NCBI GenBank assembly: GCA_011800155.1 | Contig: CM022370.1 | Span: forward strand, 248,001 to 312,000 | DNA: 64,000 nucleotides | Source: Flammulina velutipes | Taxonomy: Eukaryota; Basidiomycota; Agaricomycetes; Agaricales; Physalacriaceae | Reading direction: 5' to 3' | Shown here: positions 34,234 through 45,816 of the stretch, in pieces | Layout of the letters: every line of letters starts with the position of its first letter | Position numbering within the stretch: position 1 is the stretch's first letter | The notes under the pieces: model-generated | Databases searched by the model: none | Told to the model about the DNA's origin: nothing | What the model saw: only the letters and a program-made list of their open reading frames with translations | Position numbers and translations under genes: made by a program

Positions 34234-35196
34234 ATGTCCTCTTCCCACTCCCGTGTCCCCGACCACGTCCACCGATGGGTATCCCAGACTAACAAGCTAA
34301 AACCACAATCCAACCCCGAAGCCCCGAGTGGATTCGTAGACGCTTACGCTGACTTCAAGATGCCTCTGCATTTTGACAAATATAACCCGAAGACGTGGCC
34401 TGAGGAGTATGCTAAGCGTCAGTTTGAGCTGGGAGTTCATCCGTACCAACAGCCTGCCAATCCGTGAGTATTTGTGGTTTGTAGAGTATTTTTTGATTTC
34501 TCACGATGTGTTGTAGTACCAACCAATCTTATGGCGGTACTCATGCGCAGGGTCGGGCCCACCACGGAGGGAGAGAGGTTCTTCTACCTGTCAGCGGCCA
34601 CAGACACAAGAACGCCAACGCGGGGCTACCCAAGACATCTCGTTCGGTCCGCAAGAACGAGATGGACAAACATTCCACTCAGGCGCCAAGCTACACACTT
34701 GTACCGCAGCCTCATCTATTCTCTCAGCACACGAGCTCTCTCCTCCCATCCATCGAATTTGCACCGACTGGACGCGAATCCCCGGGGATTCACATAGGGC
34801 GTCCAGTGCGCGCAAAACATACCATCGAGAATTCGAGGGACAAGGTTCTTAGTTATGTGCAAGGCGAGATCAGGATCAAGATTCTTGTACGTTCCTTCAT
34901 GCCTCGTAGTCATACTCAACTCATCATATCTTCAGTGGCCTGGATATGACCCAGCTCGTCATTCCTTCGAAAAGCGGATCGTGAACGCCGGGAAGCTCAG
35001 TCGGGGGGAGCTCCTCGATGTGGTGTGCGGGGCGGTAGGTGAATGTCTTGAGGCGCTCGAGCATATCCACTGCAAGACACGTAAGGAACATGCAAAGTGG
35101 GTGAATGCACATCGATTGGATGCGTTCCTCGTCACGAGGCTGCATCACTGGGGAGGAAAAGATTTTCAACCTGAGATATGGGTTCGCGAGGAGTGA
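34234..35196 (+). CDS. WPGY-family protein, class 2, intron 2 lost (286 aa)
   Basis: CDS join(34234..34463, 34517..34886, 34936..35196). Exon 1 has SSHSRVPDHVHRW and F-V-D-A-Y-A-D-F-K-M-P-L-H-F-D-K-Y-N-P-K-T-W. The linker and middle exons, separate in the paralogue at 2968-3994, are fused: GGREVLLPVSGHRHKN runs straight into the middle domain (S-Y-T-L-V-P-Q, L-P-S-I-E-F-A-P). The last exon starts WPGYDPARHSFE and ends HHWGGKDFQPEIWVREE, sharing the W-G-G-K-D variant with its partner. The frame is open across all exons. A TATA-like ACTATATAAAGC lies near 34188. Confidence 0.75.
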
Positions 35197-37012
35197 AGAT
35201 GTGTTAGGATTAGAAGTTTGATGAATATGATAGATGATAATGAAAGGTTATAAATGTATTTAATATACGACTGCGGCTTTGGTCCGATTGAATGTCGATT
35301 GAAGATACTGATCTCACCTCTCTAACGTGCTAGCTCAATCGGATAGAACGTCAGACTTTTATGTTACGTTGCATGATATCGATCTGAAGGCTGCGAGTTC
35401 GACCCTCACGGTGGGCTACGTGATTAGTCTATCATTAGCTTGTTTTTAGGTCGGTGTTCGATCGAAATGCGTTCATTGCCTATTCGAGCGCGGAGGCTTT
35501 AGTGTGAGCACATGGCTTCTTTCTTCCTAAGTTACCATCAAACGACCTTGTCAAGGTCGTACTCAAGGACACCGTATAACACGAAAGGAAGGTGTTTGGT
35601 AGATGTGGCAGGTGCGCTATAATAACGCAGTATTCTGTGCCATTACTGACTTGTACAGAGAAGTCCGGTATCGCCTAGAGGACTTGAAGGACCGCGCGAG
35701 GAGGTGGCATTATCGATGTTGGCGCGACCAGCGCCCGCCCTCGTTTCTCCACTCAGCGCATCATCATCGTCCTTTGCTCTGCCGCGGCCGTCGCCGACAA
35801 AGTGCCTCTCCCTCCACGGACGGCTTCTGTGAAGGTGGAAAGAGGTGCTCCTGCGATGCCGATCCTCCAGCCCCGACATCACCGTCCTTCTGCCTCCTAC
35901 TCTGCCATACATGCTGCGACACAGTATTTGGGGTGCTTCTGACCAAGCATGAAGCAAAGAAAAGCCGTCCGTCTGCCAATGAGGCTCATGGAGTCTACAC
36001 CCTCGACGTCCGACGCGCACTCACAGGCTCCAGCGGATTCCCTCCTGCTCGTGGGGCACAGGTGCCGTCCAATCGCGCCGACATCCCCCGTCCGTTCGAG
36101 GCTGCTCAGCGTCCCCTTCACCAGATGCATGTCGCTGGTGTATCGACCTCCGCCATCGACGGGCTAACCCTCCTGCTCGTTCTTTTCAGCGCATGTGCTT
36201 TCAAACGGAGAAGACATCTGCACGCCAGAACCTCGCTGTCCCCGCATCTGACATCCAGGCCTCACGGAGCTCCCGAGGGCAACACCGTTCGGCGACGATA
36301 CCACCTATCCGTCGGGTCCAGCTGCACCGATTAGTTCAACTTTTCGCACTCGAGAAGAAAAGGAAAGGAATGCGCGATTGGGCTTGCATGTCGAGGTCTC
36401 GAGAGCGGACGTATAGTGGTTGCCTCTTACAGTGAGTCGACTCGTCCTTTGTCTATGCCTCTGCTGACCATTTCACGCAGTCATGATTCTCTGCCGCTTC
36501 TACTATGCTGCTCGCATAATGATATACCACAGACGTTTGATGCTCCATTGCGCGCCAAATTACATACTCCACTATTGCTGTGACGAGGCCAGGAATCACT
36601 ATCCCATCGTCGCTTGGTTATCGCGTTATCCCCTCTCTTTAGCGCGGTGAGGACGCGTTCAGCGCTACCTGGCACGTCGCTTACGATGTTATCAGGATGC
36701 GAGATCAAAAGGAACGTTTTCTAACGTTTCAAGCGGCGTCGCGAAGCCATACGATGACAACAGAGGGACAGACACCAATTCACCGAGTTGTATGCTATCA
36801 TTCCTTCGAGTCGTCCGTTCATCCACTCACTGAGTTAAAGTAATACCGCTACCTTGTGTTGTCTGATTACGACTTGAAATATACAGTGATTCTTCAAATA
36901 TTCCTCATCTCGTCTTCAAGTTCAAGAACGCGACCTCAGTGGTGGAGCGTTTAACATGCTGATGATAGACATCGAAAGCGACACAAATCATTTACAAAGA
37001 CTAGGAGGACGC
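35197..37012. repeat. tRNA-headed repeat and GC-rich body, outer end of the right arm
   Basis: Plus-strand order: tRNA-Lys-like head (about 35323-35416, acceptor and T stem broken), core copy (35469-35480), GAGCACATGGCTTCTTTCTTCC, GACCTTGTCAAGGTCGTACT (an 8-bp inverted repeat), intron-like box (about 35610-35655), GC-rich body to about 36480. Similarity to 2.28-2.97 kb inverted ends near 35850. An open frame at 35603-36334 spans these repeat pieces and I do not accept it as a gene. 36480-37012 shares scattered blocks with 42.6-43.35 kb. Confidence 0.5.
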
Positions 37013-39122
37013 CTACACAGATAACTTTTCAAGTTGGTATATATCGTGCTCCTTCGTGATGACTTGATCCGGTCCAACACCGGGAGCCCAATCAATTCTC
37101 CCGCCCATCGAAATATCAGTAGGGTATCGTATCCGACGGCATATCACTTTCTCGCCTTCTCGAACATCGTCACATGGTCCACACCATTCAAAATCGATCA
37201 GTGAGATGCTGTCTGGCTTCGTAGCGATGACGTTGGGCCTGCGAAGGTCACCAAAGACCAGATCGTTAGCGTGAAGCAAGTCCACCGCACGAGCGAGTGC
37301 CTGGCTTTGTCCCTTCTTCAATCCGCTAGACACGTCACCCTCAACATAGGACATGACGACCACCCACATCCCGACCGTTTCCTCGAACTCGCAATAGTAG
37401 AGCGTAGGAGCTAGTCCTGCTTCGGCCAAAAGGCGATGTCCTGCTTTGCCATAGCGGTGCGTAAATTTCACTACGACGTCACAGTGCTCTTCTTGATCCC
37501 CAGACTGGAACGACACGCGTGCAAGAAAGACGGTTGAGTTCATATAGTGACCGAGACGCTGGCCATACACGAGGTGATGTTCTTTGCCTTCAGAAATGAA
37601 TGTCGTCCAATGGATGAAGTGGGTCGCTATTTGATCATTAGTCCTGCTCGACTCTAAATGTCGATCGAGCGAATCAGCTCCAACGGTGTAGGGAGAGGGC
37701 AGTCTGAGATCGTTATAGTGAGCTATCAAATCTCCAAGGCAGTTGTCGAGAGAGCGGATCAGTTTCGCAGTTTGTAGGATACCAAACGCCATGTCACTCC
37801 CGCTAGGCCTATTAGAGGAGTAAGAGGTAGGCGGCTGCGGACCGACATAGAGAAGAGCGAGACGTTCGAAGAAGAATCGATCCGCAAACACTGCACCCCA
37901 GATAGAAAGGATATGTCCCGACAAGCTAACGAGAAAAGCTGGACAACAAGATACTCGTCGGACACTCGAGTACTAGTCAATGGTCAGTACTGTGATGTGG
38001 AGGATGCGATACACTGACCTGTCCCGAAGAAACAATCTGGATGTAGATAGATTGGACCTTGTCTGAGGGATCTGGACCTTCACCACCACCGCCATTCGTC
38101 ACCTCTCCCAAGGACGGAAAAATGCGATGAGAGTTTGGTCCCACAAGTTGGTAACATCCATCCGGTAAAACGAAAGTCTTGTTAACGTCTACACGCACAC
38201 TGGTCCAAAGTGGCGCGCCCTGCACAAAACAGGTGTCTCTGAGGGCGCTTTGCCGCTCATTCTCGGTGGGATACAGCCGCAGCGATACATCCACAAAATG
38301 GGAAGCCTGAGTTAATTCAGATTGACTGAATTCGATATCTTCGGTGGGAATGGCCATTTCTCTGCGAAACCGTGCGAAAGCGGGTTGGTAGATGGCGATG
38401 GGTGGCGGGGCGAGTTCCGGTGGTCTGTGGTTGTATGCCGCATCCAGGCGATCCGGAACTTGCGAAGCCAAGAGTTCCGCGCTTTGCGCGCCGGTGGAAG
38501 GGGCGGGTCTACGCCGCGCTAAGCGAGCGATGGCCTCGCGGTCTGCAGATTCGTCAACATGTAGCCAGACTATGGTACTGAGGAACAACAGACCATATAT
38601 ATCTTCATCTATGGAGCCCAAGACGGACCGCGTAGAGGTCGAAGTAGGGAGAGGTCGAATACCTGGTTGAAAAATTAGTAGGGACCACAAGGAATCAACG
38701 TGTAAAACTTACGAAGAGCGACCAAAGCCACAATTCTCGACCTTTTATCGACTTCAGGGAGGTTGGATTTTCCCAATGTCGCTTCGTCCTTATAAGGTGT
38801 TGCAATATCGCTGAGGTGTTCATAATCCGGAAATGCAGCATTACAGATCTCCTTGAAATCCTTGGCGCTATTTGCTACGACTGGATCTTTAAGCTACGAA
38901 TATAAGTCGTCTTTCAGGATCATAGTGCCATTCCCATACCTTGAAGAAAGTAAACTCTTCCGATTCTGATGCACGCGCAAGGCTTCTCACATCCTTCGCC
39001 AACGATTGCACCGCCAAGTCGGGCTCCCACTCAACGTACACAGAAGTATAATATGTGTAGGGCGAATCAAAGACATGATGCGTATCGAGGATCGCGACAT
39101 ACAGCATGGGCGAATCAGCCAT
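37013..39122 (-). CDS. Kinase-fold protein with N-terminal header domain (655 aa)
   Basis: CDS complement(37013..37972, 38019..38662, 38713..38893, 38940..39122); introns of 46, 49 and 46 bp, frame continuous. Exon 1 starts MADSPMLYVAILDTHHVFDS. The C-terminal half has kinase hallmarks: V-V-V-K-F (Lys about 505), hinge M-S-Y-V-E-G, catalytic loop V-F-G-D-L-R-R-P-N (Asp about 578, Asn about 583) and L-I-D-F-E-W (Asp about 596). HRD is replaced by GDL and DFG by DFE. The C-terminus contains V-I-T-K-E-H-D-I-Y-Q-L. I recall this G-D-L-R-x-P-N ... I-D-F-x-W-x-G pattern from basidiomycete kinase-like proteins, some with Crinkler-type headers. The first 120 residues (V-E-W-E-P-D-L-A-V-Q-S-L-A-K-D-V) might be such a header, but this is uncertain. 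Paralogue of 47213-49311. Confidence 0.75.
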
Positions 39123-39215
39123 TGATGTGGTTTGAGATCAAGTGCGTGGGTCCGGCATCAGTCACCGGTCCGATGCTTACCGGATCCTAGCTGCTGCTCG
39201 CCACTGTTTAGTCAT

Positions 39216-39420
39216 ATAAAACGAGAGATCAATGTCAAGATTCTGGTACGCAACGTCGTGGTATACTACATACTTGACTCATTTTATCTTCCAGTAGCCT
39301 GAATATGATCCCTCTCGTTATCAAGCGGATTGGGAATGCTGAAAAGACACTATGTTGGGCCACTTGATGGTTGAACTGAGCGTGTTGGTGAAAGGTATGT
39401 CCATATCTATTATCTTATGT
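39216..39420 (+). pseudogene. Relic of a WPGY-family gene, last intron and exon start
   Basis: ATCAATGTCAAGATTCTG followed by GTACGC...TTCCAG matches the end of the middle exon and the last intron of class 2 members. The next exon reads TAGCCTGAATATGATCC instead of TGGCCTGGATATGATCC, so the family tryptophan codon is a stop. Similarity fades within about 100 bp. Confidence 0.55.
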
Positions 39421-39796
39421 AGGTCGTCTGCTAATATCATGTTAGACGAGATCGTCTATAGACCAATTCGTGGGGAGGCCTACGGCAATATATATAATGT
39501 AAAGGCAGTATCCTGACTCTCACGGATATCCCCTGCGTGAAGATCGATGTGAACGCAGTCGTCGATACTTTATTTGGGCACCTGTACATTGTCTACTTCG
39601 TTATGTACGCCATTGCACAGGCTTCAATCGGTGAAAGGAGGAACACAACGGAAAGGTGGCGGGGAGGCCATGTTCCACTGTGAAGGGCAACACACAAGGA
39701 GCTGATGGTGCGCTCGGGATATACCTTATTTTAGGACATTTGACGTTGAACGTTGTGCATTTCGTTGAACGAAATATGTTCAGGGTACATTCGGCC

Positions 39797-39805
39797 CGGT
39801 AGCCG
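39797..39805. promoter_or_regulatory. CGG-N3-CCG palindrome variant upstream of the 40097-41120 gene
   Basis: CGGTAGCCG, 292 bp before the ATG, followed by TTGCTCTCTTCCTCCCA. Confidence 0.45.
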
Positions 39806-40096
39806 GCGACTTGCTCTCTTCCTCCCATGGGCCATGATCGTTGTATGTCCACTGATTGCTGCTCAATCTTTTCGCCTCATTGCCTCTACTTTGACCTTTT
39901 CTGGAACATTGATCGTAAAACTGAGCTGTTGTTAGACTCATCTTTGACAATACACTTTGTCGCCGTCAGGGCTAACATGATCAATCTCCCTCTTTTCTGG
40001 ACAATCAGTCAATGCACTATGCACAAAGAGCCTGTGGCATTGTCGACGAGGGGTATATAAAGTGTCGAAGGTGAGCCATGGCACTCATTCACAATC

Positions 40097-41120
40097 ATGT
40101 CCTCTTCCGACTCATACATCCTCCGTCTCTCTAAAGCACGAGCAGCCCAACATGCTCTGTTGCATCCACGATCCAACAAAGAGGTCCCGACTCGATTCAT
40201 GGATCCTTATCCCAACTTCCAGATGCCTCCACACTTTGACCAAAGTAACCCAGAGACGTGGCCTGAGGATTATGCTAAGCGTCAATTTGATCTGGGTGTT
40301 CACCCGTACATCCGACACCCTCCCAATCCGTGAGTAGTTATGAATCGTATTAAATTCATCGCTTTCTGACGATGAGATATAGTAACCATGGTGATGCTCA
40401 TGCACCGGGTCTGGCCTACTACAGCGGAAGAGTGGACATTCCACCAGTCTATGGTCGAGAAGAGGTCAATATAAGATTTCAACATATCCTTATTTTCTCC
40501 CACCTCATCATGCTTTGATAGTCTTCCTCTGCCCGACGCCAACGCGGGGCTGCCACAGGGATCCCGGACAGCAAAGGCTCCGCTATTCCGCTAGGACTTT
40601 CCAACTACATCCAAGTACCGCAGGAGGTTTTCGTCGGGCCAGTGGGCGCTATCCTCCAACCCATCGAATTTAAATCGATCTCGAATGAACCGGGCATTAA
40701 TGTTGACAAAGCGCGTGCATCTCACAAAATAGAGAACTCGGAGGACAAGGTGTTCATCCAGATGCCGGTCACTGACAACATCGTGATCAAGATTATGGTG
40801 CGTTTTAGTACCTCGTCGTCGGAGGTTGGGAGCTGATCAATATGCAGTGGCCTGGATATCTCCGTTATCCCTACGAGGCAAGAATTCGTAATGCCAGGAA
40901 CCTCAGCCGCAGCGAGCTGCTCGACCGGGTGTGCAGGATGGTGATTGAATTTTCTCAGGTGCTGAGAGCCAGCCGCATCGTGGTAGACAAGAAGCATGCA
41001 GAGTGGATGATTGGGAAGACAGGCTTGAGGATGGAAGGCTTCTACATTGCTAGGCTGCATCATCGCGGTGGAAACTACTTCCAACCTGAGATCTTGTCGC
41101 TTCCGCGTCAGCGGCGATGA
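40097..41120 (+). CDS. WPGY-family protein, class 2 (287 aa, four exons)
   Basis: CDS join(40097..40329, 40383..40464, 40522..40797, 40848..41120); introns of 53, 57 and 50 bp, phases 2, 0, 0. This is the cleanest model of the family. Exon 1 starts MSSSDSYILRLSKARAAQ and has F-M-D-P-Y-P-N-F-Q-M-P-P-H-F-D-Q-S-N-P-E-T-W. Exon 3 has S-N-Y-I-Q-V-P-Q-E-V-F-V-G and L-Q-P-I-E-F. The last exon starts WPGYLRYPYE and carries the N-L-S-R-S-E-L-L-D-R-V-C helix, W-M-I-G-K-T-G-L and GGNYFQPEILSLPRQRR. TATA GGTATATAAAG lies about 45 bp before the ATG. Inverted paralogue of 12931-13922. Confidence 0.82.
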
Positions 41121-43367
41121 GAATGGGCTGTAAGCTGTACATATGTATGTCATTGAGTTCTGGATAGTACGCGTTTGGGTCTATTTTAATGTATTTTGCG
41201 TTGAGTACTTTTGGAGCTTCGCTTCCTTGTACTATGTTGAGCAAGGACGGGATCCAATACATTACCGTGTCGAAGACTACATACCGAGAGTGAGGTATCC
41301 GAGATAACACATTCCGAGAAGCATATATTTCTATCCAGGCTAAGGGACGGTCGATAAATATTCGGCCCGATTTCCGATTCCGTTCTTCGTCTTTACCATC
41401 ACCTTCATTGGACAATACACAACCTTGTCAGACTCCAGAACCCTGCGGTAATCTATGTACAGGCGGGGAACAAGCAATGCCGGACGCCTTCGTGTCTGTT
41501 AAAGGATCTCTGGGAGACTCGGAAGGTGGTGTGGGGTACACAAAGGTGCGTTTCTATGCCCCAGATATCGCGAGCTTCCTAACTGACAAGATAATTGAAG
41601 GTCGAAGGGACAGACTTGAATATGCGAGGAAGCCGGAGGAGTGCGCACGTTGTTGACAATTTCGGGCCCTCTTCGAACACGCCCCTACCGCCATCGTTGA
41701 ACACCGTCCCCTCCACCTCCCCCACATCTACGCCCGCTGCATCGTCTTAGACAGGAGATATCCAAGAAAAGGCGATGGGCTTTGCGTCAGCGTAAAGACT
41801 GGGATATTTGCCTGGGGTTCGAAGGTGCATATCTATCATATCCTAGCCTTTTGCGCGTTTCCGAATAACGGGCTATAGGTAGTGGCGAGACTCAGGAAAG
41901 ACCCGCCGTCTCTGGCTGCGGCTTGTGGAGTCTACGTCCTCGACGCCCGCCGCTACATGCTGGGAAGGAGGACTCTCACGGAGTGGAGCACGGATGAGGC
42001 CGAAGGGAGTGTGCGTTTTGAGTATCTGCCGTCACGCCGCGATTGGTGGTCTTTGCCAGCGCTAGGATCAGACGCCATCCAATCCCGCCTCATTGCCAAC
42101 TTTGCCACGCGGTTGCTGCCAATATAGTGCCTCTCCACGCCCTCCATGCCCAGGTCCAAGCAAGCACCCATTATAGCCGCCTCGTCTTTCCCCTCCACCA
42201 GGTACGCTCCCACCAGCCTCTGTCCGGTCGAGGCCGACGTAGACGAACCCTTGGAGCCTACCCTATCCTATAGCGCCTCGTCGTAGTTTCCCCAAGAACT
42301 CGACCACTTTGATGCGTCGTCCTTCGCCATCGACGAGCAGCCCTCCTGCGAACGATTTACGTTCAAAGGGAGATGTCTGTGACGTCCAGTCCTCACGGAG
42401 TTTCCAAAGACATCACATTTCGGCGACGATACCATACCACTCCGTGCATCGTCCAGCTGCGCATACACAACCCCATCCGTTCAATCTTTCGCACTTGAGA
42501 AGGAAAGGAGAGGACAAGTTGGCCTTTAGGCTGAGCGCTGAGGTCTCGAGAGCCGATGTACATGCTCCGCCTCTTGCAGTGAGTCTATTCGTTCTTTGTC
42601 TGTGCCTCTGCTGACCGATTGACCCAGTCATGATTCTTTGTCGCTTCTATGATGCTTCTCGCGTATATCAAAGACGTTGGATTCCCCATAGCGTGTCGAA
42701 TTACATACCCAACTATTGCTGTGACGAACGGCTGGAATCACAATTTCTTCGTCGCCTGCCTATCACATTATCGCCCACTCTACTAGCACTTTGAGATCAT
42801 CGTATCTTCTCCTTCGCCCTCCAATAGCGTGAGTTAGCTTTCGGCGTTACCTGACACGTCGCTTACAGTGATTCCAGAATAAATGATCGAAAGGATCGCC
42901 TTCTTTCTGTGGTTGCAGGGCGTCGCGAAGCCCATCTTCGGCAGCATATCTGTGTAATAGAATTGCCGCACTGTCTTCGAAATGCCGTCTCAGCATGGTA
43001 TCACCTTTCACAGGTTCGTATATTGATATGTATTCTCCTTGAACGTTCGCCTATTACTTACCATCGCTTTAGGGCGCGCGTTACGATGTCTTCGAGCCTG
43101 TAACATAGTCAAGTAATCCTTCAATGCGGCTTCGAAGACGTCCTTCAGTGTTGGAAGTGACAACATCTTGTACGTCGGAGTCGTAATGACAGAGCATATT
43201 CAGTCCTTATGTCGCCTCTATAGAAATACGCGCCAAGTTGTCGGTTCATCGACTCAATCATTTCTAGCGATACCGCTACATTGCGTTGTCTACTTACAAC
43301 TCGAAATATACAGTGATTCATCAAATGTCATAACTTCCTTCCTGCCTTCCCCGTCTCATCTTCAAGT
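41121..43367. repeat. 3' flank shared with 12.4-12.93 kb, then GC-rich repeat bodies
   Basis: 41121-41750 is the inverted copy of 12.4-12.93 kb and includes an intron-like box (GGTGCGTTTCTATGCCCCAG, about 41545). A second box lies at about 41824. 41.88-42.6 kb is a GC-rich body related to 35.9-36.45 and 61.4-62.1 kb (shared GGAGTCTACG/A-CCTCGACG and TCACGGAGT). 42.6-43.35 kb shares blocks with 36.48-36.95 kb. No gene is supported. Confidence 0.5.
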
Positions 43368-43857
43368 TCAAGAACGCCCCCTCCTGCTTTTATAAAACTG
43401 CTCATAGTCCTCATCCGGGACATTCACGCTGGTCGTAAGCCTCGGCCCACTCATTGGGAGTCGATGGGTCGGCATCGGCGTTGGCCGGGGCGGCGTAGCC
43501 TTCGTTTTATCGTGCGTCTTTGTCTTTGTGCTTTCGTAGCGCTCCCGGAGGGTCGGAGTAGGAGGGAAGATGGTCATCGTGGGCGCTTTGGGGGTGTGAG
43601 GTTGAGTCGGGGGGACTCCGGACCCGCGAGGGGGAGTATGAGGTGGAGGGTGAGGGTGTGGGACGAGGCTTGGGTGCTTCGGGGCCTGACTCGGAGGGTA
43701 GGAGAGGCTGTCCTTGGGGTTTTGTTGCGGGTGGGGAGCCGACTTCTTTGGATCCTGTGCGGCTTGTTTCTGCTGCTGAGACCTGTTGAATGGACGTCAG
43801 TGGACTGTAAAAATGACATCGCGGATGAACGTACTTCTGGGACGCGTTGGAATTCAT
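43368..43857 (-). CDS. Proline-rich protein related to the tail of the 7709 and 22033 variants (145 aa)
   Basis: CDS complement(43368..43782, 43835..43857), one 52-bp intron with a CTGAC branch-like site. It starts MNSNASQ and reads K-S-Q-Q-Q-K-Q-A-A-Q-D-P-K-K-S-A-P, matching the S-x-x-x-K-H-P-Q-x-Q-D-P-K-K-L-A-P of the last exon at 30556-30798. It then has long proline/histidine runs, a T-M-T-I-F-P-P-T-P-T-L-R-E-R-Y segment and the end YEQFYKSRRGRS. It lacks both the F-V-D-A-Y and WPGY modules. A TATA-like CATATAAAATC lies on minus near 43918. It is divergent from the member at 44388. Function unknown. Confidence 0.55.
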
Positions 43858-44387
43858 TGTGGCGTTGGGGTTGGATGAGGTGATAAGTTGAAGTGACGCT
43901 CACGGAGTAGATTTTATATGCCCTTGTGGTTGAGAGTGCATTGTTCGTCCAATTGAGTGCCCGACAGTGGTAGTGTGTACAATATGATTCGTTTGGTTTA
44001 CATGTTTCCGAGTCAATGAATTGAATGATTGTCAAAGTAACTGTTATAGCTCGCGCCGTTTAAGTAATAAAATTAGAACGAAACTAAGCTTCCGATGATG
44101 ACGAGGCGTTCATTGCCTTATCAGGTCAGGGAGCTTCTCGCAATCACAGAAGTAAATTTCCACGATGGCATAGTGTTCTAGATAGTCAAGCGCCTCCTTC
44201 ACAACGAGGCGCTTGCCAATATTGCATGCGAGCATGTTCGCCTCAGAGTGGCACCGCATAATGAACAACAATGAGTTGATTGTCTCCTTTCCGATCGAAG
44301 GACAATGAGCTTCCGCCATTGTAGATGTGCCTTTGTCCATAGTATAAAATCTACACAATCAATGGTTTCATTTTACCCGTCACGATC
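43858..44387. promoter_or_regulatory. Divergent promoter between 43857 (minus) and 44388 (plus)
   Basis: 530 bp with TATA-like boxes at both ends (about 43910-43920 on minus, AGTATAAAATC at 44341-44351 on plus). A core copy lies inside (44106-44117). No CGG-N3-CCG palindrome seen. Confidence 0.45.
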
Positions 44388-45337
44388 ATGGACTATTCCT
44401 ACGACTTCAACTCCGTCCCGGCATACGACAGCCTTCCTTCATTCCAGATATCCCAGAACGAAATCCTACAATCACCCGAGGCGCACGGGGGACACTTCCA
44501 GATGTCCCAGCCGAGCGGAGGCTCCGGAAATATATCTGTGGCTATGGCCTTGACCGACCCCATCATACAAAACACTACAGTCCCCCTTCAATTTCGACGC
44601 AATTTCGAACGATACATTCATGAGATATATAAATCTCCATTAACCCCACGACCCGACTTCCCACATCCCGGACTGGGTAGCCATAGTAATACAGCTCCTG
44701 CACTTCTCCCCACATCAGAGTCTCTTCAGCGCGAATTTGAACGCTACATGCGGGAGACCGCTCCCCTGGCTCCTTCTCCCCCTCTTAGACCGACGAACTA
44801 CATTATCGTGCCCCAGGAGGTGTTCTCCTTCCCAACGAGCATCCTCATTCCGCCCATCGAGTTTACGCCGAAAGGGTGGCGTCATCATATCTTCGGACTC
44901 AAGATCAAACTCCCGCCCAGGTTGTCAGCGAAACAGGACATCGAGCGGTCGAGAGATATGGTCTTCCTTCCGTCGCAAGGCCTTCGAGAGCTCATTATCA
45001 CAATTCAGGTATGTTCGTCTTCCCCGTTGTAAGCTTAGTTCGAGGGAGCTGATGATGTATATTTCTGTAGTGGCCTGGATATCCTCACGCTAAGCTCGAG
45101 ACTCGAATTAAGACAAAAGACGGGAATATCACGCGGGGGGAGCTGTTCGATCGGGTGTGCGGGGCTGTTGCTGAGATGTTGAAGGAGATGAATGTGTATG
45201 TGGACGCGGGTAATGCAAAGTGGATGATTGGGAAGAGAGGCTTGGACGTGGATAAGTTCTTCATCGCTCGGCTGCTTCACAGGGGAGGAAGCTATTTCCA
45301 GCCTGAGATTTGGATGCCAAGCCCGCGTGAGAAGTGA
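44388..45337 (+). CDS. WPGY-family protein, class 1 (295 aa, two exons)
   Basis: CDS join(44388..45008, 45071..45337). The N-terminal, linker and middle parts form a single 207-codon exon, so two family introns are absent. It starts MDYSYDFNSVPAYDSLPSF, has F-R-R-N-F-E-R-Y-I-H-E and L-Q-R-E-F-E-R-Y-M-R-E-T modules, then N-Y-I-I-V-P-Q-E-V-F-S-F and I-P-P-I-E-F-T-P. The last exon starts WPGYPHAKLE and ends GGSYFQPEIWMPSPREK. TATA at 44341-44351. Closest in arrangement to the pseudogene at 14760-15986. Confidence 0.78.
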
Positions 45338-45816
45338 GAGCGCGCAGGATGTGTATGAGTGTAGTATGGGTTCAACGTGTAGTGTCTTCCGATGTATCCT
45401 ATGTACCTAAGAGTAAACGAGGATAGCGTTCTAAATTGCATCTTTATTTACAGAGCGTAGAGTTTTGTGTATGTCGGAGATTTTCGGCCCGGTATTCAAC
45501 CGACCTGCTCTCATCCATCATGATCATTCTAATTGCATTGTAACTTACTCGCCTCATTGCCTCTACTTCAAGCCTGACTAGTCTATTGATCGCATATCCT
45601 CTCGCGAAATGGCACCATTGTCAGCCTCATTTCCCCGGCCTACTCTAAACATTGTACAACTAGCACACTGTCTTTGTTCACAATTCTTTGTGGGCTACTG
45701 GAAGGTGTAAATCTTTCTCTTTTTGGAATAGACAGCTAGATTCCACCATTGTCGACGCGCGCTTGACCTGGGTATATAATGCGTCGCAGACCAGCCATGG
45801 TAGCCGCATCGCAATC
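45338..45816 (+). promoter_or_regulatory. Promoter region of the 45817 gene
   Basis: Contains a CGGCCCGGTATTCAACCGACC block (about 45485-45505, half-sites spread apart), followed by CTGCTCTCATCC, and GGTATATAATGCGTCG about 45 bp before the ATG. The proximal part resembles the region before 49624. Confidence 0.45.

Larger units (their letters stand above)
39123..40096. other. Promoter of the kinase-fold gene, WPGY relic, promoter of the 40097 gene
   Basis: 39123-39215 holds the short upstream region of the minus-strand kinase gene (GTCACCGGTCCGATG, a weak relative of the CGG palindrome). A WPGY relic follows at 39216-39420. 39420-39790 shows nothing recognisable. 39790-40096 is the promoter of the 40097 gene: CGGTAGCCG, TTGCTCTCTTCCTCCCA, GACAATACACTTTGTC, CTGGACAATCAG, TGCACAAAGAG and GGTATATAAAG. 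Confidence 0.55.

Noticed and set aside
35323..35416. Working tRNA-Lys gene
   Set aside because: The 5' acceptor strand (AACGTGC) does not pair with GGTGGGC and the T stem has a mismatch. It is better described as a repeat head.
35603..36334. Long open frame of 243 codons
   Set aside because: It runs through an intron-like box and a GC-rich repeat body. The matching regions at 2.3-2.6 kb and 41.9-42.5 kb are not open in this frame, and there is no family similarity.
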